NCBI GenBank assembly: GCA_947561585.1
Contig: CANNZV010001602.1
Coordinates: 124,001-188,000 of the forward strand
DNA: 64,000 bases
Origin: Caprella mutica
Taxonomy: Eukaryota > Arthropoda > Malacostraca > Amphipoda > Caprellidae
Direction: 5' to 3'
The notes under the pieces are model-generated. The model was not told the origin of the DNA. It saw only the letters and a program-made list of their open reading frames with translations, and ran no database searches. Numbering within the stretch: position 1 is the stretch's first letter; each line of letters begins with the position of its first letter. A program made the position numbers and the translations under genes. Positions 48,024 through 60,300 of this stretch are shown here, in pieces.

Positions 48024-49549
48024 GTAACATTAATATTTAACTGATTAGGGGTCTATACTGGGTATTTTAGTGAATATGACTATAAAAGATAATTTCACAT
48101 TCAAGACAATTATTTAAATAAATAAATATAGTTACTCCTGATTAACAAATTTAGATTTTACATGAGAAATATTCATCACAACAATTCATTTTCCATGGTA
48201 AGGGGTGCGTTAGCACCCTGTCAATGAAGTTAACTTTTATTAGTTGGCTGGGTGGCCCCCTTATTCTGAGTGGCTCCTCTATGGTTAAAAAATAAAAAGT
48301 TACTACCACTTAGAATATAGTTTTAAAATATTGTTCCTAGATCATTGACTGGGAGGCGTGCTGCTTTAGGAATCCTGAATGCTAGGCTCTTGCAAGCAAT
48401 AAACTTGAGACAATAATGAAATATGCAGTGCAACAAACTAGCTGAAATAAAAAACTACATTACAACCATTTACGTCGAGAGTTTCAAAGTTCTATTATTT
48501 GAAATGTGATTTAAAGCACTAACGATTTACTGCTTCGTCCCATGTTGGCTCTTTCTTCTAGCTGACCATTCAGAGAAGAGTTCATCTGTAACAGCATTAT
48601 TCTTGCAACACTGTATCGATAGAAAGTTACGCAGAGTATCTGAAAACCTTATGCGGTGTTTACTATATGTTTAAAATTTTAGAAAGAAGAATCATAACCT
48701 TATTGGGCCCACTGTAGCTCCTGCGGGGAACCTGTTGATCGTTATTACTCGAAAAGAAAGGAATTAAAATTTTCTGTCACTCCAGAAAATAGCTTCATTT
48801 TGCGTTTTTCTATATATGCATGGTTGATTCTTTGCGGATAATTGCAAAACACATCGAAATAGACGAAATTATAAAATCACTTCAACTTTGCAGAACTTTC
48901 AGAAAAGCTTGTCAGTTAAAATTTCTAGAACATTGGATTTGGTTATGAATACATAAAAAATTTACTGGCGGATTTAGCAACTTTAGTTATCCTGGATGGT
49001 AGCTCGTGCAATCTATCAACTTGATTTTTTTTTTTGCAAATTTAAAGAGTTATGCCAAAGATATTTTACTACAATAAGATACACTACTCTCGACAATCTC
49101 TATTTTAAAAGTGCATTGTGGCGCTATCTGGTTTCAAAGCGAGAAATAGAATTGAAATATTGTAAGGACAATCGAGGTATGTTGTGTGCGTGACGTCAAC
49201 AGCAACACTCTAAAATAATATTTAAGACAATTGAAGAAAGTAACATAATGAAATCTGTTTATTTATTTCCATTATAAAAAAAACAGTGATGAATCCATTC
49301 ATGTTAAGAGCTAAGTGAGTTATTACGAACGAAAGATGCATCTATAATACATTGCACTGGATGCCGCGTCCTCAGAATGAATTGATTACTAAATACTTAT
49401 CGGTTGAATCTGTGTTACTTATATATTCACCTTTATATGAACAGTTTCAGATGTTTTCTGTTCTTAAAAGCCTCAACAAAAAGATATTATGCCTACAAAT
49501 TAGATAAGTGCTTTGATAAAGCATATGCTCAGCAGCTCGAAATATTTTG
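48024..49549. other. Intergenic, transposon fragments only
   Basis: A fragment related to the fold-back MITE at 39529 lies at about 48340-48440. No gene seen. Confidence 0.4.
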
Positions 49550-49978
49550 CTTTTAAGTCCTAACAAAAAGCATATGCTCGAATGATTTTGCTTAAAGCTC
49601 TAACAAAAAGCATATGCTCGAATGATTTTGCTTAAAGCTCTAATAAAAAGCATATGCTCGAATGATTTTGCTTAAAGCTCTAACAAAAAGCATATGCTCG
49701 AATGATTTTGCTTAAAGGTCTAATAAAAAGCATATGCTCGAATGATTTTGCTTAAAGCTCTAATAAAAAGCATATGCTCGAATGATTTTGCTTAAAGCTC
49801 TAATAAAAAGCATATGCTCGAATGATTTTGCTTAAAGCTCTAATAAAAAGCATATGCTCGAATGATTTTGCTTAAAGCTCTAATAAAAAGCATATGCTCA
49901 AATGATTTTGCTTAAAGGTCTAATAAAAAGCATATGCTCGAATGATTTTGCTTAAAGCCCTTACAAAATGCATATGCT
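49550..49978. repeat. 40-bp tandem repeat (two 20-bp halves) with GCATATGC
   Basis: About ten very similar 40-bp units. One half is TAACAAAAAGCATATGCTCG, the other AATGATTTTGCTTAAAGCTC; the halves themselves are related. The array is followed at 50015-50036 by GTCACAGCCCTAGT, an inverted partner of ACTAGGATTGTGAC at 46813. Confidence 0.95.
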
Positions 49979-50499
49979 TCAAAATAATGTAAACAAATTC
50001 TTACGAGCATATGCAAAATAAGCCATGTCACAGCCCTAGTGATCACAATGATAAAGAAAAAATCAAATCAAATCTAAGTATACCCAACTTAAAGTATCAC
50101 TAGCGCACAATAAAAATTAGCATCACCTTTACTAAAACAACCAATAAAATTTCGCTAATAATAAACAACCAGAGGGATAATAAACCAAACAAAACATAAT
50201 AAGATTATGCCTATATAAAAATCAGTCTTAGGCTCATGGAATTTTTTCAGGCAGTCATTAAGTCAGATGTCACTGTGAAATTGTAATTAACGTACAGTAA
50301 CATCAACAAGCTGGCGTGGGTTTACCTACACGGACCTGTTACACTAATCAATATAATGAACTATTATTTAAGCCTGTTCACGAAAAGATGATTAGTAAAA
50401 CTTAATGAAAAGTTATGAACTAATAAGACAAAAATTAATAAACGTAAATATCAATAACGAGCATGTATTAATCGATGAATGAATAAACACTAAGTCGTA

Positions 50500-50585
50500 A
50501 TTAGGTTACCGACAATTCAGTGTAAGTACCGACAGATCAGGGTAAATACCGACAGATCAAGGTAAGTACCGACAGATCAGGATAC
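50500..50585. repeat. 20-bp tandem repeat (GTACCGACAGATCAGGGTAA)
   Basis: Four imperfect units of GTACCGACAGATCAGGGTAA. Confidence 0.85.
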
Positions 50586-50791
50586 AAATATTTCCTGATA
50601 CAAAGGACTTCAGAATGAGGACTGTTCCAGACACTAATTCTTGGTACCTAGATTCAAGCGACCATACACTGAAGTAGCTGCTCGGCATGAGATAAAGTTA
50701 CACTCCGCTACACCAGCTGGAAAAGAAAAACTGATGTAAAACAAACGTATTTACAGGTTTCTCAACGGACTGGCATTTTGCTAATAATTAG

Positions 50792-51479
50792 TAGGGTCAA
50801 GCATGTAAATTGCGGCACCCTAACTAACAACAGGTGTAGGTCATAAGCCCCCCCCCCCCGGTCATGAACCCCCCCGGTCATGAACCCCCCCGGTCATGAG
50901 CCCCCCCCCCGGTCATGAGCCCCCCCCCCCCCGGTCACGAGCCCCCCCCCCGGTCACGAGCCCCCCCCCGGTCACGAGCCCCCCCCGGTCACGAGCCCCC
51001 CCCCCCCCCCCCGGGCACGAGCTCCCCCCCCCGGTCGGTCATGACCTAGGGGGGCTCATGACCTAGGGGGGCTCATGACCTAGGGGGGCTCATGACCTAG
51101 GTGGGCTCATGACCTAGGTGGGCTCATGACCTAGGTGGGCTCATGACCTAGGGGGGCTCATGACCTAGGGGGGCTCATGACCTAGGGGGGCTCATGACCT
51201 AGGGGGGCTCATGACCGGGGGGGGGGCTCATGACCGGGGGGGGGCTCTTGACCGGGAGGGCTCTTGACCGTACCCCACTAACAACGGTCCCTAACATCAG
51301 AAACATCATAGCTTCAAAACACTCGTTAAAAACTTAATTAATAAATTATAGCATGCACTGCGCCTCTTTTGATAGCTATGCAACATTTTAGTGTAATTTA
51401 ATTTCAGAATGTTTTAGATACTCTCTTGAGAGGGCCGCAATTAAAAATTAAAGGGCCGCAATTTACCTGCGTGACCCTA
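50792..51479. mobile_element. TIR element, AGGGTCAAG...TTGCGGC family, copy 2, interrupted
   Basis: Ends TAGGGTCAAGCATGTAAATT and, inverted, TAGGGTCACGCAGGTAAATT. It is interrupted at 50832-51276 by a GC-rich array flanked by a 9-bp duplication. Confidence 0.75.
50832..51276. mobile_element. Palindromic array element built of GGTCATGAGCCCCCC phrases
   Basis: The left half is about ten tandem units of GGTCATGAGCCCCCC, with ACGAG variants and C-run length variation. The right half is the same unit in reverse complement (GGGGGGCTCATGACCTA). Ends AGGTGTAGGTCATAAGCCC and, inverted, GGGGTACGGTCAAGAGCCC. ACTAACAAC flanks it on both sides (50823-50831, 51277-51285). The related element at 34041 has one ACTAAC at this place. 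No coding capacity. Confidence 0.75.
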
Positions 51480-54339
51480 TCACTACAAGACACAAGATTT
51501 ACACAAAAGAAACATTAAAAACTTACTGTGAACAGAACTTCAGAGTGCACCAAATGCCGTCATGTAGTCTTTATAGAGAGCTCACATAAAGAGACTAGTA
51601 AACCAATACACAAAAGGTACTTTAATACCTACTTTGTTCAATATTATCTGAAGAAATAAGTATGAAGATTTAGAATGCATCGAAATTGACGGCCATACCT
51701 AACTCCCATTTTTACAGTCCAAGTAATTCCAGTTCATTTAATAACCCAATAATATTTTCGTCATTATCTTAAATTGTTCAATCACTCAATAGTTTAGCCA
51801 ACCAATACAAATCTAATATAACTTGAAACCCATTGATATCACAAGAGCAAAACTCCACAAGAGAGAACTCCTAAATAAAACTATACTAGCTTTAAAAATA
51901 TTTATCCGGAATACTTGTCGGGAAATTAGCTTAGCAATATTCCTATCCTAGTTCACCTGATGAGGACCTTCGAAAATCAGGTGTTAGTTTCAATCAAAAA
52001 ATTATCACAAGAAGTTAATATTTCTTGATGCAACAAATCTGACACTTCAAAGTCACTGTGATGATGTAATATCAGAGTTAACAGTAAAAAATATTAGTTT
52101 TTAAATTCTATAGTAAATATATTCGTTACTTTAAAATGTACTTGGTACTTTAGAAAATACTTGGTACTTTAGAAAGTACTCGGTACTTTAAAAAGTACTT
52201 GGTACTTGTACTTTGAAAGTACTTTTTTATTTGAGTACTTGGGCAATTACTTCAAGCACAATGATATGCGAGTACTTGTACTTAGTACTTAGGTGCTTTC
52301 GTTGTATTTTTCGCCCATTTCTGCTGGCATAACAGTTAATTTCCAATAATTGATATTAATTTATTTAATTATAACGTAAAGATTCATTTTTAGCTTTCTT
52401 TTTATTGATATTTTGTCAATTGTCGAAGGAAAAAAGTATAATTTCTTTCTGACTTTATTATTCCAGGGAATCAGTCTTTGGAAGTTACCAGAATCAGATA
52501 ACGACTACAATTCATGAATACAATAATTAACGATAGTAGAGCACTATTGCATGAATAGATTAACAAATTCTCTCCCATCTTATCTCCTAACCTCGGAAAC
52601 CAGAAACCACAACTTGGTCGAAGGACAAGACTCAATCTGAGGTAACAATAAATAATATTTCTTTGCTTCATTGTCACTCTTTCTTTATTGTATCATATTT
52701 TGTTATGAAGGTTTTATAAAGAGGGAAAGAAAGAAAAAAAGATCAGATAAAGTAAAATTAGAAATAAAAGATTAAAATTGTATTATATAGTGACCTCAAC
52801 TAAAATTGGTGACTGCAAATTGACAATTCAAATACTTGTAACCTTCTGATATGCTTTAAGTTAATATCTATAAAAAAACTAATAGAACTGCATTATTTTA
52901 ATAGTCTTTTAAATATATTAATTAATTACAGATATTAGTTATCACATATTTTCTTTACAATTTTTTCCAACCATTACAATTTTTCGCACAAACCATTTCA
53001 CTTCATCCTTCCTAAAGTAGGAAAATCATTCTCAAGTATACAAGTTTCCTTAAAAACTAAAACAGTTTTCCATACCTTACACCAATTTGAAGATTCATTA
53101 AAAGAAAATCAGGATGATACAGAAGATCCATATTTGGACCTTAAGAACTAGATTTTAGTGGAAATTAAACCTTCCACAAATTATAAAAACAATGATTTCT
53201 ATATGGAAAGAAAAACTCTCTCACTAAATCAATACTTACTGAGTGTACAAAAAAATGCATTTATTTATATAAAATTAATCTGATGCTATACGAATAGTCT
53301 TACTGAGTTGCTTGATAATATCACTAAAGGATTTAGTAGTAACTGCTCAAAATATGTAGTAACTTTGGACTAACCCAGTAAGTTAGTAACAAAATGTGGC
53401 AAGACAATCACTGCAATAAACATTAGTAGAGTGGCCGCTGTTGCCAAATATTGCGCACACAATATTCACATCTCTTGCAGGAGTGTCCGAATTCTGTAGT
53501 TCATACAAACTTTGACTGAAGAGAGGTTTTAATTTTTAGGGGGAAAAATATTAATATATTAATGCACACAAATCCGCTAGTTTGTTTTACTGCACACTTC
53601 ATGACCTGGCAGTGAGGATTAGGGGTGATATATTTAAAGCAGTTCTCTCAGATATATCTGAATTTTATCCACCAGCATATATGTAAAATGTTAGGTTCCA
53701 ATATATTTATCTAACAAGAAAGTACCTAATTTTGTACTGATAAATATTTGTTATAGCTGATTCACCAGATATTGTTAATGATACCGTTGATACGTAAGCT
53801 GTTGGTATTTCTGGTAGTGTAGCTTCTCAGTTTTCATTTTATTTAATCCATGATGGTTTCAGAACGGCCTATATTGATAAAAATTTTGATTGGTTCAGTT
53901 TCAAATGCATTCATATCATAGTCATTAATATATATTATGACTTTTTGCCTTGAGTTGGAGTTCTAGTTCCTTCTATTTATTTTATGGGTAATCCAAGCTT
54001 ATATTCTCTTCAATTATCTGTGTTCAATTATTTGTGTTAGTTTTACCTAGCCATTAAATCCTTAGACCTGGTAATTGAAGAGAAGATAGTAAATAAAGCC
54101 AACGAGTCTACCTAACACAAACATCTAAAGAGTAAATTGAAGAGCATAACTCTCGGGCTATCCTCTAAAACTGCAAATGATAAACATGGCAAAAATGAAT
54201 CAAAATTACAACAGTTTGGGACTCAATGTCTTGTTTCAGTATATTATAACAATGCAATTGAAAATAGTTAATTTTTTTTAACGCGAAATTTGATTCTGTG
54301 GAATTGTACAGTTAATTTTGATGCAAAGAGTTGTATACA
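51480..54339. other. Intergenic; small repeats only
   Basis: A 20-bp array of ACTTGGTACTTTAGAAAGT type lies at 52135-52230. A fold-back MITE fragment is at 53570-53640 and an H-family fragment at 54000-54230. No gene recognised. Confidence 0.5.
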
Positions 54340-54539
54340 TACTTAATTTGTGGAATTTGAATCATTACACATCATTAATGAATTTGTAATACTTAATTTG
54401 TGGAATTTGAATCATTACACATCATTTATGAATTTGTAACACTTAATTTGTGGAAATTGAATCATTACACATCATTTATGAATTTGTAACACTTAATTTG
54501 TGGAAATTGAATCATTACACATCATTAATGAATTTGTAA
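54340..54539. repeat. 50-bp tandem repeat, four copies
   Basis: Units begin ACTTAATTTGTGGAATTTGA and continue ATCATTACACATCATTAATG, with only one or two differences between copies. Confidence 0.95.
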
Positions 54540-55182
54540 ACAAAAATTTATCGGAAAAATGTCAATCAGAAATTTGGAATGAATAAAAGTTAAAAAATTA
54601 AATTGAATAGAAACTATTTAATATAATGGTAAAGAAACATGATTATTGTACATCAATAAATATAAATACTGAACGATATGTTACTTGAATAATTAAAACT
54701 ATGTCTATATATAAATAAAAGGTTTGCAAAACTGTACATAAGAATGAGAAAATATTTTGTACATAAAGCTTAGTTTACTGAACTATAAACTATCATTAAA
54801 TCATTCTTTAAAAATCATGATAATATATAAAAATTCTTGAAAATATTTAAACTACATTCGATACCCGCAGGCTACATAGATACCAATTGAAACAACGAGT
54901 TTAATAATAATAACAATTTTATTATACAGTTTTTCTTTATAAAAACAAAAGTTTGAAACCGTGAAATTATTACAAAAATATTTATATCAAAACGACATTA
55001 TGACTATTATTTCATGTAAACTGTACGAGATGTATTGGTAATTTATATAGTGTGGCTACTTGAAGAACTATCTAGAAAAATTATATTCAATTCAAAAGAG
55101 TAATATTAACAACAAATATCGAAAATTTACCTTATCTGATGACTCGATAACATTTTCAAAATTACTAAGTGTCTTATATATT
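54540..55182. other. AT-rich intergenic, nothing recognised
   Basis: No gene, repeat array or element end seen. Confidence 0.35.
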
Positions 55183-56158
55183 AGAGTGGACAAAAAATAG
55201 GGGTTTCGGACAAACTTTAGAATTTTCACTTGGAAGGGTTATACTAGTACATTTGAATATGTTTCAGCTTGTTTGAACATGTTTCAGCTTGTTTGAACAT
55301 GTATGTCAATTTCCACACTTCTAGATATTTTTTAATTGCCCCGATACATTTTAAATTTTGTAGGAAATTATATTTCCTTTTAATTGTGAGAAATAAATGT
55401 TTTACTGTTATGGATGATGTGAAATTAGTTAATACGTTGTAAAAGAACAAGAAAGGCCAAATTGCAGACTAATTCGTTTTATTTATTCGTTGCCCCTCAC
55501 CTTTTTTTAGTTATATATGTTACTATTTTAATATTTTTTCCTAAAACTATTTTTAAAGTGATAATGTTGTTATTATGAAGTGGGTGAAGTAATATTACTC
55601 TCAGGATGACTCTTTGAATCGTTTTGGTTTCATATTTTGAAGCATTTTACAATTTTCGTATTACAATTTTTTTCGAATTCAATCGAACTTTAGCAAATCT
55701 ATAATACCCCATGCAATTCGATTTATCAAACCTTTTATGATTTATTTGTCCCAAATATTGAAATCTTGGTTTATTAATCAACATTAATGTTTCTCTTCAA
55801 TTACTTATACATGTACCCCTAATTTCGTTTTGACGAAGCACTACAATGACTACAGTCTCTCTCGCGGCATCTAGATTCGAGCAATTTCGAGGGTTGAGGA
55901 GAACTGTAAACATTGTCGAACCGGTCTAATTTTTCGGTACAGACACCAAAATATATTCTCTTCAAGCTATCTTTCTATTTTAATTGATAAGAAATCACAG
56001 TTTATGATTTATTTGGAAATTCTCACTTTTCTGAAAATTGAATCGAAACTGTTAGTCATGTCAGATTTCACTCAAATTTCATACTTTTGTGTGTTATATC
56101 AACATTATATTACTCTTCAATGACTAACATCTTAAATGTTATCTTTTGGTCCACCCTA
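55183..56158. mobile_element. TIR element with AGGGTGGACCAAAA-type ends
   Basis: Left end TAGAGTGGACAAAAAATAGG; right end, inverted, TAGGGTGGACCAAAAGATAA. A 22-bp repeat (GTTTCAGCTTGTTTGAACAT) lies at 55258-55302. No transposase frame. A related single end is at 31451-31492. Confidence 0.55.
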
Positions 56159-56220
56159 TTAGGTACAGCCAAGGTATAAGAACATAATCAGGTATAGTAC
56201 CTAGCAGACGACACGAAAAT

Positions 56221-56717
56221 ATGACGTCACCACAACAACACATTCCTTGTTTGTGACCGAGCGTCTCATAATTCCTCGTATTTGCATGTTAATATCGAGA
56301 AGTTTAAAGTCATTTTATAAGGGTTTCGTGTAAAAGAAAAGCGAAAATGGCGATTGAACCTCAAAGTTGAATATATAGATATAATTCAGGTGTGTTTTAA
56401 TTGTTCATTTCTTTTACTTATCTATAAAAAATAGGGTCTTGAACATATGCTACCTGGCAGCCTAAACTAGTGCTAGTTAACTGCTAAATTGTAGTTCCAA
56501 TGAATAACAAATAAGGAAAAAAATAATGGGAATACAATTTAACCAATGCCTAGTTAGTAATTGATAAGAAAAAATTCAATTTAGAAGTGATTAAGTTTAA
56601 GTAGGTTTTTCCATGTTTCAAAGTGTGGTCAGAGTCGCCATTTTGAGTCATCCGGTGGTCACGTCAAACTATAGATTCAATCAGCTGATTACCATACCCT
56701 ATGTTACTGTATCCTGG
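56221..56717. repeat. Dispersed 0.5-kb repeat, copy 2
   Basis: Same orientation as 27672-28167 and differing at few positions by eye. It abuts the pogo/Tigger-like element that follows. Confidence 0.8.
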
Positions 56718-56720
56718 GTA

Positions 56721-57314
56721 CAGCAACACCTCGTAGTAGGCCAGAGTTACGTTCCAAGTTTGTTTGGTCTAGTAAGAAACTCATTTTATTAGTTTCTTAC
56801 TAGACCAACATCGTTTTCTCTAAAAGTAAAGAGGTGACTTTAATATTTCGATAGCTCTATTTGTTTATGATAACTTTAATGACAAATTAATGGTGACTAA
56901 TGTACCAATTTTGAAGGGAACCAAATTTAGAAATAGTATGAATTTTTTTGCTTCAATTAAAATGAATATATATATTTTTTTTTCAATTAAATTATCATTT
57001 TATAAAAATCACTGTATCTATTTTTCTATAACTTTTCATATCAATCTTTTTAGAACAGACTCTACCATTGAATCTGAAACCGATTCTGCCTTATGTTTTA
57101 TCCTAAAAACAGCATAAATAAATAATATAATACATTATTCAAATTAGAGATTCATCTTTAAAACAGTATTGTAATTATTACTCCTTGTAATATTTACACT
57201 AGAATAACTGTCAGGTGACAAAAAATGTGTTTTGTCTAGTACGAGGTTTTTTCCAGTACAGTTTCAATAATTTCTTGGTCTAATAGGAGGATGGTCTACT
57301 ACGAGGTTTTGTTG
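56721..57314. mobile_element. Pogo/Tigger-like MITE
   Basis: Ends CAGCAACACCTCGTAGTAGG and, inverted, CAACAAAACCTCGTAGTAGA, flanked by TA. CAGNANAACCTCG ends are typical of pogo/Tigger elements. Lies just downstream of the PLA2 stop codon. Confidence 0.75.
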
Positions 57315-57356
57315 TATGCATCTACTCAATAATAATCTAATTACTTCGAATAAGTA

Positions 57357-60300
57357 TCACCTAAACTGAAAATTAGCATCGATAACCTCTAGCCTAGTTT
57401 CTTTGAAATTAACTCCCTTGACCCAGTGTCTACACTCATTGTGTTCATCTGTGGTGATGCAAAGTAGGGCCTTGTTGGAAGAATCGGGGGAAGAGGGGCC
57501 ACTGGCCCGCCCTTCATTGGGGTATAAGGCGGAGGAGGAGTGTGCATTGTTTGTGTCGATGGTAGCCAAGCAGTGCGGACCTGCTAGATTGAAGAAAATG
57601 TTCCCCACAACATTGGCCATGTCGTCATATCTTACAGCTGACTTTAAGCAGTTGAAGAAAGCCTCGTCACAGCTACAGTGAGACCTGAAGAAGTTGTTAT
57701 ATGTTCAATAAATGCAGCTCTTTTCTTTGTGCCAAAATAATATTTCAAACTAAATTAGAATGGGTGGAAACAAATTATTTGATATTCTATATCGAATAAA
57801 TTACTGAGCCGATCTGTGAAGTAAAACTTATGATTCGTACTACTATATTCTTAATGGTATATTTAGCTATATCTCACAATGTGGTAAATCCTTCATTTCT
57901 TGCTCCATAGCGGGTCTTGCCCCCTCGCAGCTTCAGCGGGCAATGGTCATGTGCTCGGCAACAGCGGTCCAGTTCGGATCTCTCACCTGCAGGTAAAAAC
58001 TTTGAGATTATTTCCCCTCTTAGAGTTTTAATATATATTGAATTTACTAAAATAACAATAGGGGTTCAACGTCTACTTCAGAACCAAAGGCCATATCACT
58101 GACGTCGAAAGAAAATGAAATACAAGGGACTTGGAAGAAGCAGACAGAAAGGAAACATGTGACGTTATTAGAAGAATTAATTACAGTAAAACTCCTGAGT
58201 TATGAAGTTTTTTTTTTATGAAGCACCCGAGTAATGCAGGACCTGAATTATGAAATGCTCCTGAGTCATGAAGTAGTTTACTTTGTTTAAATCATAGAGA
58301 ACTACAGTTCTTGAGGTATAACTATACCTTTTCCAAGTCAAGTTGACAGAAGTGAATAATGAATTGGCAGAATTGAAAGTCATATTGCAGAAGTGAAAAT
58401 GAAAAATGCAAGTATGACAAGCAATTACAAAATTAAGGTTTTCTTAATGAAAATTACAACTTCAATACAATAGTGGGTTATTGTAATCTTCTCCACTAGA
58501 ATAAGATTGAGTATTATAGGATAATACTCTATTATAGGATAATACTCTATTATAGGATAATAACCAATTATAGGATAATACCCAATTATAGGATGATACT
58601 AAAATATAGGATACCACCTATAATTGAGTATTATCCTATAATGGAGTATTATATATGAAAATGTAAATCAGGAAGGCAAAGATTTACTATACAGATTAGG
58701 TTATCAATAAATCGGATATATTGAGTATAAACTGTGTTTTCTTTATTGCTTGAGGTTTAAATGATGTATATTTTTGTTAATGATTTAAATTTAGGCATAA
58801 ATGACTACTACTATGATATATACATTAATTTTTATACAATAATGAGTAACTATAATGATTTCCCACAACATTAACCTAATATTTGTTAAATTACCTCAAT
58901 TTTGTACAAAATAGTAGTGCACATCCCTATAAGAATTATACCATAGTTAACCCTCAATGACAAAAATTCTCTATTATCTTAATCACAAAAAACTATCACT
59001 GCACACGAATTATGAAGTGGCTCCGAGTTATGAAGTAACCATTACTTCATAACTCGGGAGTTTCACTGTACCAACATATACAGATTCACTTCATTTGAGA
59101 ACTTCAAACAGTAACAGGCAACTAAGTGTCGTATGACAATGAAAGAATACTGTTAAAATAGCCAAGTTCATGAATGTAGAAAAGCTACTTTGTGCAGGTA
59201 GAAAGGACCGCATGGTATGACTGGTGGCTTACCCAGTTGGTGATAGACATGGGCCCGGTCCCTCAGGCCGCACCATTTGGTGCCCGGTAAAATGCCCATC
59301 AGAGCTGATGAAGCGTGTAGAAGAAAATTATCTGCGGGGAAAATATTATTAGAAAGTTTGTTATTTCAAATGCATTAATGTTTACTCAGTAGAATAGATA
59401 CAGGGGTATATTAAGATATAATGATTTAAATGAAATCACCATTCTTTCTCCTAATTCACTAATCACTCTCCCCACTCACCATTCACTCTCTCCACTCACC
59501 ATTCACTCTCTCCCCTCACCTGGACTATTGGTGTTGGTGAAGATAGGTAGGGGCGTGGATAAGGCTGGGGGAGGCAACAAGAAGGGGGAGGTGCTGCAGT
59601 AGGAGTTCAGTTTCACCATTTGGGGGAGGGAGAGGGGTACCAGGGGCATCACTTTGCCCAGAGTCACCAGTGCCACCTTCTGTTCATGGTCGGGACTGAA
59701 ACAAATAAGGAATCTTAGAACGGTACGCTTTGTTCCCAGTTCTACATTTTCGACCATAGATCAGAAAAATAACTAATATTTTTACTAGTATTTATAATAC
59801 ATACAATTTTACAAACAGGTATCATGGATACCAAATAAAATAACAGATAATTATATATTTTCTTCTTATATCCTTAATATGGAACCATTCGTTGACTCGC
59901 AACTTTCCCTATGTATAAGACTTACATTATTTCAAGGAGAGTACAGTTGAGAACACGATCCTCCTGATCCTCCAGGATAACAGCTACCGCCTCCTGGTGA
60001 AAGTATGCCTTCCACTTGGTGCCCTCAAGAGTAACCAGGTAGTTCTCAAGGGGCCCGAAGGCGTGGTTGCCCCAAGGATAATGGGGCGACTTGTGTCTAG
60101 ACACATTTTGGGGTCTGCTTGGTGTCAGGTCCATAGTGTAGGCTGCTGGGGAACTGTAGACATGTTCCTGTCGCTCCATTTGCTTTAAAACTTTAGGATT
60201 TACGCTAATTTGATTGACTCTTTGTTGGTAATTATTTGACTGTTGGTTACCGGTGGTACGTTTAACATTAGTAACGTGTTGTTGTTGTTGTTGTCTAACA

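Noticed and set aside
47101..48044. Two open frames of about 300 codons
   Set aside because: They consist of unknown residues from the N gap.
49550..49978. CRISPR-like array
   Set aside because: The repeats are directly adjacent with no unique spacers, in a nuclear insect-type genome; it is a tandem repeat.
57403..57681. Plus-strand frame of 92 codons over the PLA2 last exon
   Set aside because: Shadow of the minus-strand exon, which carries the Cys pattern of group III PLA2.
59997..60188. Plus-strand frame over PLA2 exon 1
   Set aside because: Shadow of the real minus-strand coding exon.
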